Shown here: in pieces, positions 1 to 10,130 of the stretch
Layout: each line of letters starts with the position of its first letter
How positions within the stretch are numbered: position 1 is the stretch's first letter
Origin: Caprimulgus europaeus
Lineage: Eukaryota; Chordata; Aves; Caprimulgiformes; Caprimulgidae
NCBI GenBank assembly: GCA_907165065.1
Contig: OU015538.1
Span: 21,033,165 to 21,097,164, forward strand
DNA: 64,000 nt
Direction of reading: 5' to 3'
Notes under the pieces: model-generated
The model's input: only the letters and a program-made list of their open reading frames with translations
Told to the model about the DNA's origin: nothing
The model's database searches: none
Made by a program: the position numbers and the translations under genes

Positions 1-961
1 GGACTCTGGCTGCTGCTGGGGCTGGAGGTAGAGCAGCTCAAGAGCTGGGCTTGTTGCATGGACCCCAGGAGTACCAGGCACTCCAGGGCAAGGATCCAGA
101 TGGGTTTCCCATAAGCATTGTGCCCATCTCTGCCATCCCCGCCACTCGCAGCCCCTCCTCGCCCCCGCCCTGTGCCCTCTGGCCAGGGACCGCTTGGGGC
201 AGGGTGCAGCCAGCCAGGCTGCGGTGCGGAGCAGCTCGGGTTTGTTTTCCCAGCTCCGGTATGTCCTGGCAGGAGCTTTGCCGGGAAGTGCTGTTTCAGC
301 ACTCTCCTCCTCCTCCTCCTCCTCCTCCTCCTCACTGCCCATCTGTTCCTCTCAGTACATCTGAGAGGGCTTGGAGGAGGTGAGGTCCTCGAGTTTTTGA
401 GCTGAGCCAGTGTGGAAACCCTTTGAAGGTGGTTTCCTGAGTTCCTGACCCCACTGAGAGAAAAGTGAAATCAGATGAAGTAGGGAAGAGTTGCTCCTTT
501 CTTCTCACCCGGTATGGCCAGCCAAGCCCTCTCCCCTCGGGGGGCTGGGGCTGCCCTGGCCGGGGGGTCAGGAGGAGGTGGGGGGTCAGTAATCGGATAT
601 CATGTGGCTCCAGGTACCAGAGTCCACTTTGACCAGAGCATCCAGGTCTGTTGTGGAGAGCAGTCTCCCGGGGTCTGGACTGGTCTTCACCCCGACACAA
701 GCAACACTCTGCTCCATCAGCCCGGAGATGGAAAGGGGCAGCAGCGATGTGGGGTGGGGGAGAGGGCGCGTGGCCCCTCCTCTGCGGATACCCAGGGCTC
801 TTGCCAGCCTTGCCCAGAGCCTGCGATGCCCCAGGGCTGGCGCAGCCCGTGGGGTGTGATCCGTGCCGGGATGGGGTGTGGAACCAGCTGTGCAGAGCCC
901 CTCGCAGAGGTGGGGTGCAGGCTTCACCGGGCTCTGACACCCCTCTCCCCTTCCCTCACAG
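1..961 (+). other. EFNB1: 3' part of the last EFNB1 intron with splice acceptor
   Basis: No reading frame here resembles the ephrin extracellular domain or the juxtamembrane linker, so I read this as intron. It ends in a strong acceptor: a pyrimidine-rich tract (about 939-958) followed by CACAG, with the AG at 960-961. A CTGAC branch-point candidate has its A at about 937, 24 nt upstream of the junction. The next exon starts one base into a codon (phase 1 intron). A pure CTC/TCC triplet run sits at about 302-335. The stretch is GC-rich and otherwise featureless. Exon 4 must lie left of the window, though I cannot exclude that the first few bases touch it. Confidence 0.75.
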
Positions 962-1350
962 GCTCCGTCAACCAGGATGGCCAGGAGACCCAAGGTCCCA
1001 GCGACGGCTTCTTGAGCTCCAAGGTGGCCGTCTTCGCGGCGATCGGCGCCGGCTGCGTCATCTTCATCCTCATCATCATCTTCCTCGTCGTCCTCTTGAT
1101 CAAGATCCGCAAGCGGCACCGGAAGCACACGCAGCAACGAGCCGCAGCCTTGTCCCTCAGCACCTTGGCCAGCCCGAAATGCAGCGGGAACGCGGGCTCC
1201 GAGCCCAGCGACATCATCATCCCCTTACGGACTACAGAGAATAACTACTGCCCGCACTACGAGAAGGTGAGCGGGGACTACGGGCACCCCGTCTACATCG
1301 TCCAGGAGATGCCCCCCCAAAGCCCAGCCAACATTTACTACAAGGTGTGA
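962..1350 (+). CDS. EFNB1: Ephrin-B1, terminal coding exon (partial gene): transmembrane helix and cytoplasmic tail
   Basis: This exon encodes the last 129 residues of an ephrin-B ligand, ending in TGA at 1348-1350. In order there is a short acidic/Gly juxtamembrane stalk (about residues 1-20), one hydrophobic helix (about 21-47, DNA roughly 1024-1098), a basic stop-transfer cluster RKRHRKH, and a cytoplasmic tail. The last ~33 residues are the near-invariant ephrin-B block: [16 protein letters not shown], containing tyrosines that are phosphorylated in reverse signalling and recruit SH2 adaptors, then a C-terminal YYKV that binds PDZ domains. The paralogue call rests on [18 protein letters not shown] and [13 protein letters not shown], which fit ephrin-B1; ephrin-B2 and -B3 differ there as I remember them. 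Family role: membrane-bound ligand for EphB receptors, signalling in both directions at cell contacts in neural crest, somite and axon guidance. The frame is intact and no substitution hits the tyrosines or the PDZ ligand. Signal peptide and receptor-binding domain lie upstream of the window. The frame stays open upstream to 514, but that part is intron. Confidence 0.96.
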
Positions 1351-4300
1351 GGAGCAGCCTGGGCAAGCCGCCGATGCAGGAGCACGGGAGCGCCGAGCGC
1401 GGGGGGCAGCAGCCCCCCACCCCGGGTCTCCCCACGGGCTGTTTGGCACCGGGAGGGAGGAAGCGACACGAACCCCACGGCACGGGGAACGCCAGGATCC
1501 GGCCCCGGAGAGCGGATGGCTGGCTCGCTCGCACGCTGGTTCTCCCCTTTGTATTTAGTTTTGTAGTTCTCAGCTTTTGTAATCCCGGGACTCGAGGGTG
1601 AGCCTTCAGCATCCTCCTCTTCTGCTCCAGACTGCGGCCGGCCAGGGGGCGGGCGCCCTGCCTTTCCGTGCTCGCTCGGACACTGCCGGCAAACCCAGAG
1701 ACTCCACCTCCCCTTCTCGCTTTGGGATTTCCCCGTGTCACCTGTACGTCCTCCTCACGTGAAGTGCCCGTCGCCTGGTGCCGCGGCGGTCGCCACTCGG
1801 GTCCCGGAGCCCTGGACCGATACCGGGGCCGTGGCGAGGAGCCCCGGTCCGAGCAGGCGCAGGGGGGAGGAGGAGGATGCTTTGCCTAAGGTGCCAAGAT
1901 GCAGACAACTGTGCAGGGAGGAAGCTGGCAAACCCGATTTACTACTACTACTATTATTATTATTATAATTATTTTAATTTTTTTTTTTTTGGTAACATTT
2001 TTATGTTTGTGGATTCCAGGCGGGACTCCGGCCCCGCCGCCCTCGGGCACACGCCGTCTCCTCCTCCCAGCACGCCGTCCCGCCGGCCGTGGGGCAGAAC
2101 CGCTGCTCCCACCGCTGCCCTTTGCAACTTTTTGTGTTCGTAGCTGTTGACTCTTGTTTTAGTCTCTTTATAAAAAGAAAGAAAGAAAAAAAAAAAGCAA
2201 AAACAAACATATATCCATCCCACGTCTGAAGCATTCAGTGTGCGAGGGTCCGGGAGCTCCTGCCCCGCGCGGAGCAGCAGCCTCGCCCTGGCAGCTCTCC
2301 CCGATCCCCGCTGCGGAGAAAAGCCTTTGCTGAGGGTTTCCATCGGCCTGGGGCTGAGCCTGCTGGCAGTGACACGGGGGACAATGGGGACTGCAGCCCC
2401 CAGTCCCGTCCCCCAGCTGGTGATGCTGTGGGTGGCTGTCCTTGGAAAGGAAAACTGGAAAATTAACGTGCCCGACACCCAGCCCGTGCTGGGGGGAGCG
2501 AGGGGTGCCGGGAGGAGGCTGGGAGCCCCCTTGGACCACCCGGAGCACCGGGCTGGGCTCGGCTGGGAGCTGAGCTGGTTGTCTCCACCCTGTGTGACCT
2601 GGTGCCTCTCTGTGGGACCTGCCATGTCACCCCCCTGGGGGTCCCGCCACCCAGGCATGCTCTGCCCTCACCCATCTGCCTCAGACTGGAAGGGGCTGAG
2701 TCCTGGGTCCTTCTGGTGGGGTCATTCCCAGCTTTCTCTTCCCAGGAGGGCACGCCAGCACTGTAACTGGTGCCAGTGAGCACGGTGGTGCTGGCAGTGC
2801 CCGTGGCAGTGCCATGCCACCTGCCTGTCCTCAGGCTGTCCCAGCCTGGGGGCTGGTGGCCGTCCCCTCCTTCCTCGCTTTCTTTTCCTTCCAGAAGTAG
2901 CTGCTTTTGCTCAGGGAGCAAACGTGGGGCGGGCGATGCTGCTGTGCCGGGGCAGCTCGCCGCGCTGCCGGGCGGTGGGTTTGTGGTGACACGGGGCTGC
3001 CTGTCCTGGTGTGTCCTCACCTGTCCCCAGGGCCCCAGAACCTGCCTTAGGAAGTGCCCAAAGAGCGAGAGAGCTGCTCTGCAAAAGTGCCTTGATGAGG
3101 AGCGGGCAGGAGGGGCAGAGCAGGGGCCGGCGGGACCCGGCGGGCCGGATGCTGCGCTGGGGCGTTGGCTGCGGTGCTGAGCGGGACGGGAGCACCCCTT
3201 GGTGTCGTGTTGTTCTCTTGGTTTGGTTTTTTTTTTGAAGGCAGGAGTTTGGGCTGGAGCAGGGCAGGCTGTCCCAGCTCTCCCCCTGCCCTCAGCATCC
3301 CGTGGTGAGGATGGGCTGGCAGGGTCCTGAGCCGGGTACCGCACTTGGGGGAGAAGAGCTGCAGTGGGTGCTCCCCCCCTGCCCAGCCTTTCTTCCCCCT
3401 GCCTGGCCCTCCTCCCAGCTTCCCCTGTCCCCCACCACCTCAGCCCCCTCTCCTCCACAGCATCTGTGCCTGCACTGTCCACCCTGGGCTGAAGAGACGG
3501 GACCCCCACCCCAGCCAGGCCCCCCTGGAACCAGCACCCTCCATTTCCCAGCAGGGAATGGGGTCTGTTCTCAGAAATCACAGCAAATTGTGTCTTAAAG
3601 AAAATCCCCCTTTTCCCTCACCAGTGCCCTCTTCCATCTTCAAACTCCCAACCCTCAGGTCCCGAAGTAGGCAGAGCCCCAGCTGGGCGGTGGTGGCAGC
3701 GGTGACAGTGACAGTGGAGGATGCTTTATCCACGGCCTGGCAGCCCGAGCGCGGGGGCTGGTGTGGAGGAGGCACTTGGGGGATGAGTTGGTTTGGGTTT
3801 GGGTTTGGAGAGGGGAAGGAAGGAATCTGGCCACGGGTCGTACCAAAAGCAAACTGATGGCCATGGCTCTTTGCTGGCGGCGCGGTGGCTGTCCCCAGTG
3901 GTCTGGTGGCTGTCCCCAGCAGCGTGGTGGCTGTCCCCAGCTGGGCTGCAGCTCAGCAGCCCTGTCAGCTCCACTCCTTTTGCTTGGGGCAGCTGAGAAG
4001 CCTTGTAAATAAGTGAAGAAAGGGTGAAATCTGAACTCTTGGTTTTTGCTGAGCACCTCGGTCTGCTGGGTCCTGAAACAGAGTGTGTCCCTGTGCTTCT
4101 TTTCATTGGAACCATTGAAGTTTGGTTGGTTTTTTCTTTTTTCTTTTTTTTTTTTTCCATTTTGTTTGTGTAAATACTAGTCTTTTTTGGAAGAAATAAT
4201 GTAAAGATGTTTTGTATAAACTCTGAATTATTTTCTGGTTGCTTTTTCTTAGAAAAAAAAAACAAATGAGAACAAAAAAAAAAAGAAAAAAAAAGAAAGA

Positions 4301-5700
4301 AAGAAATTTTAACCACGAGAACGGGTGTAAACCATTGTCATACTGTGCTCAGCTCTGGAGCTGCCCCGCGGGGCTGTGCTGGTGTGCGGGCAGAGCGGGG
4401 TGTGGATATCCATATGGATCTATAGATCCACAGAACCAGGCTTGTCCGGGCCCCAAGCAGAGAGCACAGCCAGGAGCACACTAAAAGAGCATCACATTGA
4501 TCTTCTTTTTTATCTTGAACCAAAAAAAAGACAAACCTCTGGGTGTGTGACTCAACACAGAACATCCTGAGATCCTGATCTGCTTTTCAGACCTCTGGAG
4601 CTGCTCCTCGTGCAGGTCCCTCTCCCCAGCTGTCCCTATTTTCCAGTTGCCAACCTCAAGCACACAGTAGCCCCATCTCTGCTTGGTGCCCGGGCTGGGT
4701 GACTGGCTGCTCCTCCTATGCTTTGTACAGGGCAGTGCCCAGGGTCCCTGTCCTCGGGGAGGTGGCCGTGCCCACCCAAGCCATCCCCGGTGTCACCATC
4801 CCCGGTGTCACCGGCACACCTGGCACTTCCCCATGGGCAGCCAGAAGGCAACTGGGCGCTGCTCATCATCCCAGTTGCTCCCAGGAGCGGGGCAGTTGCT
4901 GGTGAATCTGTGTTACATCAGCAGAGGGTGATGGGGGCTGCTGGGGGGGTTGGAGATGCTGGAGCAGGGCTGCTCCTCCCTCCCGGCTGCGCCACACACC
5001 AGCACGCCCGCCCCATTCCAGAGCTGTCACCACGGCTGCATCCCACGGCGTCACATCCGCATCCTCGCCACGATCCCGCGTCCCCAGGGGGGGAATGTCC
5101 CCGTGTTCCCAGGTGGCTCCATGTCACACGATCAGCCAGTCGCGGGGCTGCTGCCCCCACCCTGTGCCCACCCGCCCTTGCCATGGTGCTGGCACCCCCG
5201 GAGCACCCAGGCTGCCCAGTTTGCCCCGTCCATCCTCCACTGCCATTGACAATTTGGACTTGGAGCCTGGCTGCGGCCGGAGCCGCTGCTGGTGCAGGGC
5301 ACACGGGGTGGGAGCTTCAGCCCAGAGCTGGGAATTGTGGTTTGAGCTCCCCCAAGGAGACGCCGGCGCTTTGGCCGTGGCACGGAGGGAGCGAGGACCC
5401 TCTGTGCCCGGGCCTCCTGGGGGTGGCTGGTCCCCAGCAGTCCCGCACTGGTTGATCGTCCCCAGCTCCCGGTGAGGCTCCGGCGGTGCCAGGCACCGGG
5501 GTCCCATCGGACGCGCTCCCGGCGCCGCAGACTTTTGTTTCTTCGTGTCATGCTCCTCTTTTTGATTCCTTTCGCCTTCTCCCAGCTCTCCCGCCCAGTA
5601 GCATATCATCGGCATCGGTAACCAGCTCTGTGGCGTCTGCACTCCATGGAGCCGTGATGGAACCTGATATATTGTTAAATAAAAGGGTTTTTTTCCTATG
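1351..5700 (+). other. EFNB1: Probable EFNB1 3' UTR
   Basis: From the stop codon to the first canonical AATAAA (5678-5683) there is no convincing open frame, no CR1 copy and no LTR, although such insertions are frequent beyond 5.9 kb. That absence is what a constrained transcribed UTR would show. AU-rich patches occur at about 1939-1995 and 4120-4320, and two perfect Pumilio-type words TGTAAATA lie at 4004-4011 and 4169-4176. A 21-bp unit is repeated three times at about 3886-3946. The implied UTR of about 4.3 kb is longer than I recall for the mammalian transcript, so an earlier non-canonical polyadenylation site (for example near 2160-2215 or 4250-4310, where A-rich tracts begin) may also be used. 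The far end is inferred. Confidence 0.6.
4004..4176 (+). promoter_or_regulatory. Two Pumilio-response-like elements in the EFNB1 3' UTR
   Basis: TGTAAATA occurs at 4004-4011 and 4169-4176, both matching the PUF-protein consensus UGUANAUA exactly. If this region is in the mRNA, PUM1/2 could bind and reduce stability or translation. Function is inferred from the motif match only. Confidence 0.35.
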
Positions 5701-5755
5701 GAAACCCGGCTGTCTCCCGTGTGCTTTTGTACTGCCCCAGGTTGTCTTTTGTGTT
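5678..5755 (+). terminator. EFNB1: Polyadenylation signal and downstream GU-rich element, probable EFNB1 mRNA end
   Basis: AATAAA at 5678-5683 lies in an AT-rich context (ATATATTGTTAAATAAAAG) and is followed by a T run (5688-5694) and then GU-rich stretches at about 5718-5728 and 5739-5755. This is the standard arrangement of hexamer, cleavage region and downstream element. It is the first canonical hexamer in the sense strand after the EFNB1 stop. Cleavage would fall around 5695-5705. Confidence 0.6.
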
Positions 5756-5895
5756 CACAGCCTGGGCTGGAGGGATGTGGGACAGGTCAGCTCAGGTGGT
5801 TCCTCACCAGCTTTACCTGCTGGTGTCGGAGGGAGCTCTTGGAGTTGGGTTGGTTGGCATTAGAAATTTGGGGATTTTTTTCTTAATGCTTGTTA

Positions 5896-6161
5896 TCGAA
5901 TCATTGAATCATCGTGAGTTGGAAGGGACCCACCAGGATGATGGAGTCCAACTCCTGTCCCTGCACAGGACAATCCCAACATTCACACCATGTCCCTGAG
6001 GGCCTTGGCCAAATGCTGCTGGGATCTTGTCAGCCTTGGTGCCATGAGCACCTCCCTGGGGAGCCTGTGCCAGTGCTCCACCACCCTCTGCCTCAAGAAC
6101 CTTTTCCTCATGGCCAACCTCACCCTCCCCTGCCACATCTTCCTGCCATGGCCTCTGCTCC
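5896..6161 (-). mobile_element. CR1 LINE 3' fragment
   Basis: The CR1 3' end is at the left edge (GAATCATTGAATCAT, then GAGTTGGAAGGGACCCACCA), and the copy runs to a 5' truncation at about 6161. It belongs to the same subfamily as the copies at 9850 and 61518 and shares with the 9850 copy almost the same 5' breakpoint. It abuts an oppositely oriented CR1 tail. Confidence 0.85.
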
Positions 6162-6169
6162 TGTGCTTG

Positions 6170-6305
6170 CAGCATCTCACAGTCCCAGTGACTCAATGGA
6201 CTCGCGGTTGGATGCCCATGGGTACGTTTGGACACTCTCTGGGTATGGTTGGAGTTGATGATCTTCAAGCTCTTTTCCAACCAAAATGATTCAATGATTC
6301 TATGA
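6170..6305 (+). mobile_element. CR1 LINE extreme 3' tail
   Basis: The last ~70 bases (about 6237-6305) are a recognisable CR1 tail: GATGATCTTCAAGCTCTTTTCC followed by ATGATTCAATGATTCTATGA-type repeats. The bases before that are divergent. With the preceding minus copy it forms a head-to-head pair whose 3' ends face outward. Confidence 0.75.
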
Positions 6306-6796
6306 CCGTCTCTGCAGCTGGAGGCTCCTTCAAGGCCACCAGATCCCCCTGGGTGACCACCCACCCACCTTGCTCCCAGGAGCAGAGCCACCTGCCTAGC
6401 CACTGGCCAGCACAGCCCCTGGGCTGGTGGCCCCTTGTTCCCTGGGAGCTCAGGAGCAGGCAGAGCCGTTTGGGGATGGTGCAGGACAGTGATGTTCATC
6501 CCGTCTAGTGACTGATAATTATTCAGTCATTCCTCAATGTACCTTCATTTGATAAGTTATTAAAAAGTCATTTTAGGAAATGGGTTGGTAATAAATCCTG
6601 AACAGATGGTGCTTTAGCTGGCTCCAACATGGGCTCCACCACAGTCATTGCTCTTCCTCTTTGTAACCAGCTTTCACCCGGCACTTTGCGGTGCTGTAAA
6701 GCACCACGGCACACAGTGAATGATGGATGAGCAGTGGGGTGTGGATGGGAAGCCCTTGGTGAGTTTGTTGGGCCACGTTGCTCAGCCTGGAGCAGA

Positions 6797-7030
6797 ATCC
6801 CAGACTGGTTTGGGTTGGAAGGGACCTCAAAGCTCATCCAGTCCCAACCCCCCTGCCAGCAGCAGGGACACCTTCCACTAGACCAGGTTGCTCAAAGCCT
6901 CATCCAGCCTGGCCCAGAACACTTCCAGGGAGGAGCAGCCACAGCTTCTCTGGGCAGCCTGGGCCAGGGTCTCACCACCCTCACACCAAAGAATTTCTTC
7001 CTCACGTCTCATCTAAACCTCCTCTCAGTA
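6797..7030 (-). mobile_element. CR1 LINE 3' fragment
   Basis: It starts with CCCAGACTGGTTTGGGTTGGAAGG-type 3' end sequence and continues through the 'ACCAGGTTGCTCAAAGCC' and 'AAGAATTTCTTCCTCACG' CR1 landmarks. It is 5' truncated near 7030. Same subfamily as 26318-26473 and 45780-46016. Confidence 0.88.
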
Positions 7031-9849
7031 TTTCTGATTTTGTTGGACTTTGGTCACTTCTTCGCTGCAGGGACAGGATGGTTCCCCTGCCCTCCCCTGC
7101 AGCCCCACGGCTCTGGCTGATGCCACAGCCCAGGATTGCCTCTCCAGGAGTCAGGAGCCCGGCAGCTCGGGATGGCTGGGGCAGCTGGAGAAGAAAAGTC
7201 CCAGGGAAAGGTGGTGGTGGAGCAGTTACACATCGTTCTCATTGCTGGTGTGGATCTGGGATGTGGGATGCAGGACATGGGAAGTGGGAGGTGGGATGCA
7301 GACTGGGGATGGGGATGATGGAGAAGGGGTTGCTTCCCATCCAGGCTGGACTGAAGATGATGAAGGAGTGTGAGTGCCAGACGCTGAGCTCCTGGGCAGA
7401 GACTGCAGCCTTGGGGTGCCAGAGGACCAGTGTGGGACACCACGACCTGGCTGGTGGGAATGAACCTCCTCTGCAAATGGCAAAGGGAAAACCAGAGGGG
7501 GAGCAGGGCCAGCTCTCCCTGCCTGGTGTAACCCTGTCTGCATCAATCCTGGTTGTCCCATCAGGGGCTGGGGATGCTCCATGGTGTGGTGCCTGCAGGG
7601 ACACATGAAGGGATGGGTCAGGTTTATGGGGTCTTGGAGGAAAAATGAAGCCAAGGCACTGAGAGAGGTGGAGGATGAACTTGGCCAGCGTGTGAGGGGT
7701 GAGAGACAAGGTGGGCCGAGGAGATGAAACGCAGCAGGCTGGTTCAGAGGTGCTTGGGGCACAGCCCGAGCCGCAGGGACCATGCCAAGATGTCTGAGCG
7801 AGCAGGGGCTGCTTGGGATTGGGGTCAGGGTGGGGGGAGTGGACCTTTGGGTGTGACAGACGAGCTTATATGTGGTTTACTGGTTTAAAAATCCTTCTTC
7901 CCTGCGTGCTTTGATCCCAGTGTGAATTAAATAATGCTTTTAATTTTAAGCAGCTTTGCTGGTCCCTGATGCCCAAAGGGTAAAACTGTAAGCGCCAAAA
8001 CTTGCTGGGACCTGCCAGGGAAGGAGAAAAGCACTTTAACAGGTTCCTGTAACCCAGCACCCGGCCGGGGAGCGGGAGCGCTGCCGGTTCCTCCCGGCTC
8101 CGGGGCTGCTCCGGGTGGGTCCAGGCAGGGACCCAGCACGGGCTCAGGGACACTCTGGTGGCACAGACACTGTGGGACACATGGGATGTCCCCTGGCTGT
8201 CTATACCCATGTGTGTCCCGAGGCTGCTGCAGAGGGGATTGATGGGACACGGCTGATCCACTTCGTCCCCATCACGTGGGGCTTGGAGGAGCTGCCACGC
8301 TCCCCTCCTGCTCACACCCCCTCCTGCTCACACCCCCTCCTGCTCACACCCCCTCCTGCTCACACCCCGATGCAAGGTCCTGTGAAAGCACCTGGGCTGG
8401 GCAGGGCTTTGCTTGGGAACATCCTCACCCCAGCTGTGCTGGGGACAGGACATCAAGTGGTGGTGCCAGCGCCCATGGGGACACGGGAGCTGAGGGCACG
8501 TGAGTGCACATGGTGGCTCTGCTCCCGAGGGGTGGCTGGTAGCGACGGGGATCTCACCCAGAGAGCCTCCAGATCTGGAAAGTTCATTAAAGCTGCAAAG
8601 CTGCTGATGTTTTTGGACGTCCATCAGGGCTGGAGAAGTTATTTTAATTATTTAACATAAAGGAGCTTTCTGTCAAGTTTATTAACTCACCCTTGGCTGG
8701 ATCCCACTCGGTCTGAGGCAGCTGCCAGGTCAGCAGAGCCGCAGTGTTAGTGACGGTGGGATGCTGGGATGCACCGTGGTGCTGGAGCCAGCCTGCTGGG
8801 TGGCATGGTCAGGGTGGCACGGCCAGGGTGGCACCCACATGGGCTGGCTCTGCTCCCATATGGGAGCCTGTGTGGCAAACACCCATACAACCTGGTTACA
8901 GGATGAGAAGCTCAAACCCCTTGGTGCTGAGTGATCAGGGAACAACAGATCCACAGCGCTTCCAGCTCCGGTTTGAGATGATGCCCGACTGGAGATGGGT
9001 GCTGGGCTGCCACGGGGCTTGGGCAGATCCTGGGCACAGGAGGGCACCGAGCTGGAGCAGCACAGACCCTGCAGCCTGTGGGATGCTCTGGGCTCCGAGC
9101 TGGCAGTGGTGCTGTGGGATGCGGGATGGACATGTGTCCAGGGCGCAGCATCACGCCTCACACCACACCCCCCGCGGGATCCCCGGGCTGCAGGGGACAG
9201 CCGGGCTGTCACAGACCTGGAGATGACAGCAAAGGCTTCCTGGGCCACCTCTGGCCTTGTGGCCACAGGCTCACATACCAGTGGGTCCATGTAACCTGGC
9301 AGCAAGCTCCCCGAATGGAAAGCAGACCGCAGAGAGAGGCTTGATGCTTTTCAGATGTTTTTGGTGTATTCTGATCTCTCCGTTTATGTAAGACCGTCCG
9401 GTTTGTCCTGCTGTGCCGGGGGGTGCGAGCAGGGGAGGCGGCAGCGCCGGGGGGACCGAGCCAGCAGCAGCAGCTCCTTGCTCCGGTGCTGTACTGGTGG
9501 CACTGGTGATTTTCAGGGTGCTCTCACAACTGCACCCACCCTTCCTGCTGCTCCTCTCCTTGGAATTGCCAGCACCACTGAGATGTCACCTCCCCTGGAG
9601 CTCCTCTGTCCCCACAGAGCCCTGGGCAGTGGGTGCTGCTGCACGTCCATGGGATCAGCTGGTCCCAGGAGGCAGCAGAGATGGAGCTGGAGCACCAGTG
9701 ACTCCAGCCCTGGCTCATCCCAGCCTCGGCTGTGTTGCCCTGGGTCTTGGCTGGGCTGAGGGTAAGCAGGGTGATGGAGCCCAGTTCTCATGGATGCTCT
9801 CAGCTCCTGCTCCATTATCACACCCTGTTGCTCTTCTCTCTGGCCACCA
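7031..9849. other. Gene-free unique sequence
   Basis: There is no recognisable gene or dispersed element. A 16-bp unit (CCCCTCCTGCTCACAC) is repeated four times at about 8305-8369. A short AT-rich patch at about 7860-7990 and another at about 8575-8690 (with TTATTTTAATTATTTAACAT) are the only compositionally distinct parts. Long open frames here are chance products of high GC. Confidence 0.5.
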
Positions 9850-10130
9850 ACGCCAGGAGCAGAGGACATGGCAGGAAGATGTGGCAGGGGAGGGTGAGGT
9901 TGGCCATGAGGAAAAGGTTCTTGAGGCAGAGGGTGGTGGAGCACTGGCACAGGCTCCCCAGGGAGGTGCTGATGGCCCCAAGCCTGACAAGATTCCAGCA
10001 GCATTTGGTCAAGGCCCTCAGGGCCATGGTGTGAATGTTGGGATTGTCCTGTGCAGGGACAGGAGTTGGACTCCAGGATCCTGGTGGGTCCCTTCCAGCT
10101 CACAAAGTTCAATGATTCCATGATTCTCTT
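9850..10130 (+). mobile_element. CR1 LINE 3' fragment
   Basis: It runs from AGGAGCAGAGGACATGG through GGTTGGCCATGAGG to a CR1 tail, TTCAATGATTCCATGATTCT. Its 5' end lies at the same point of the element as in the copy at 5896-6161 (opposite strand), although the flanks differ. Confidence 0.87.

Noticed and set aside
302-335. CTC/TCC triplet run as a disease-type coding repeat
   Set aside because: It lies in the intron, not in coding sequence.
514-1350. 278-residue open frame that includes the ephrin exon
   Set aside because: Only the part from 962 is coding. The portion before is intron, shown by the acceptor at 960-961 and by loss of any ephrin similarity.
4250-4312. A-rich tract that might mark a retrogene or poly(A) end
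   Set aside because: No processed coding sequence precedes it and no canonical hexamer lies upstream. Kept only as a possible alternative mRNA end.
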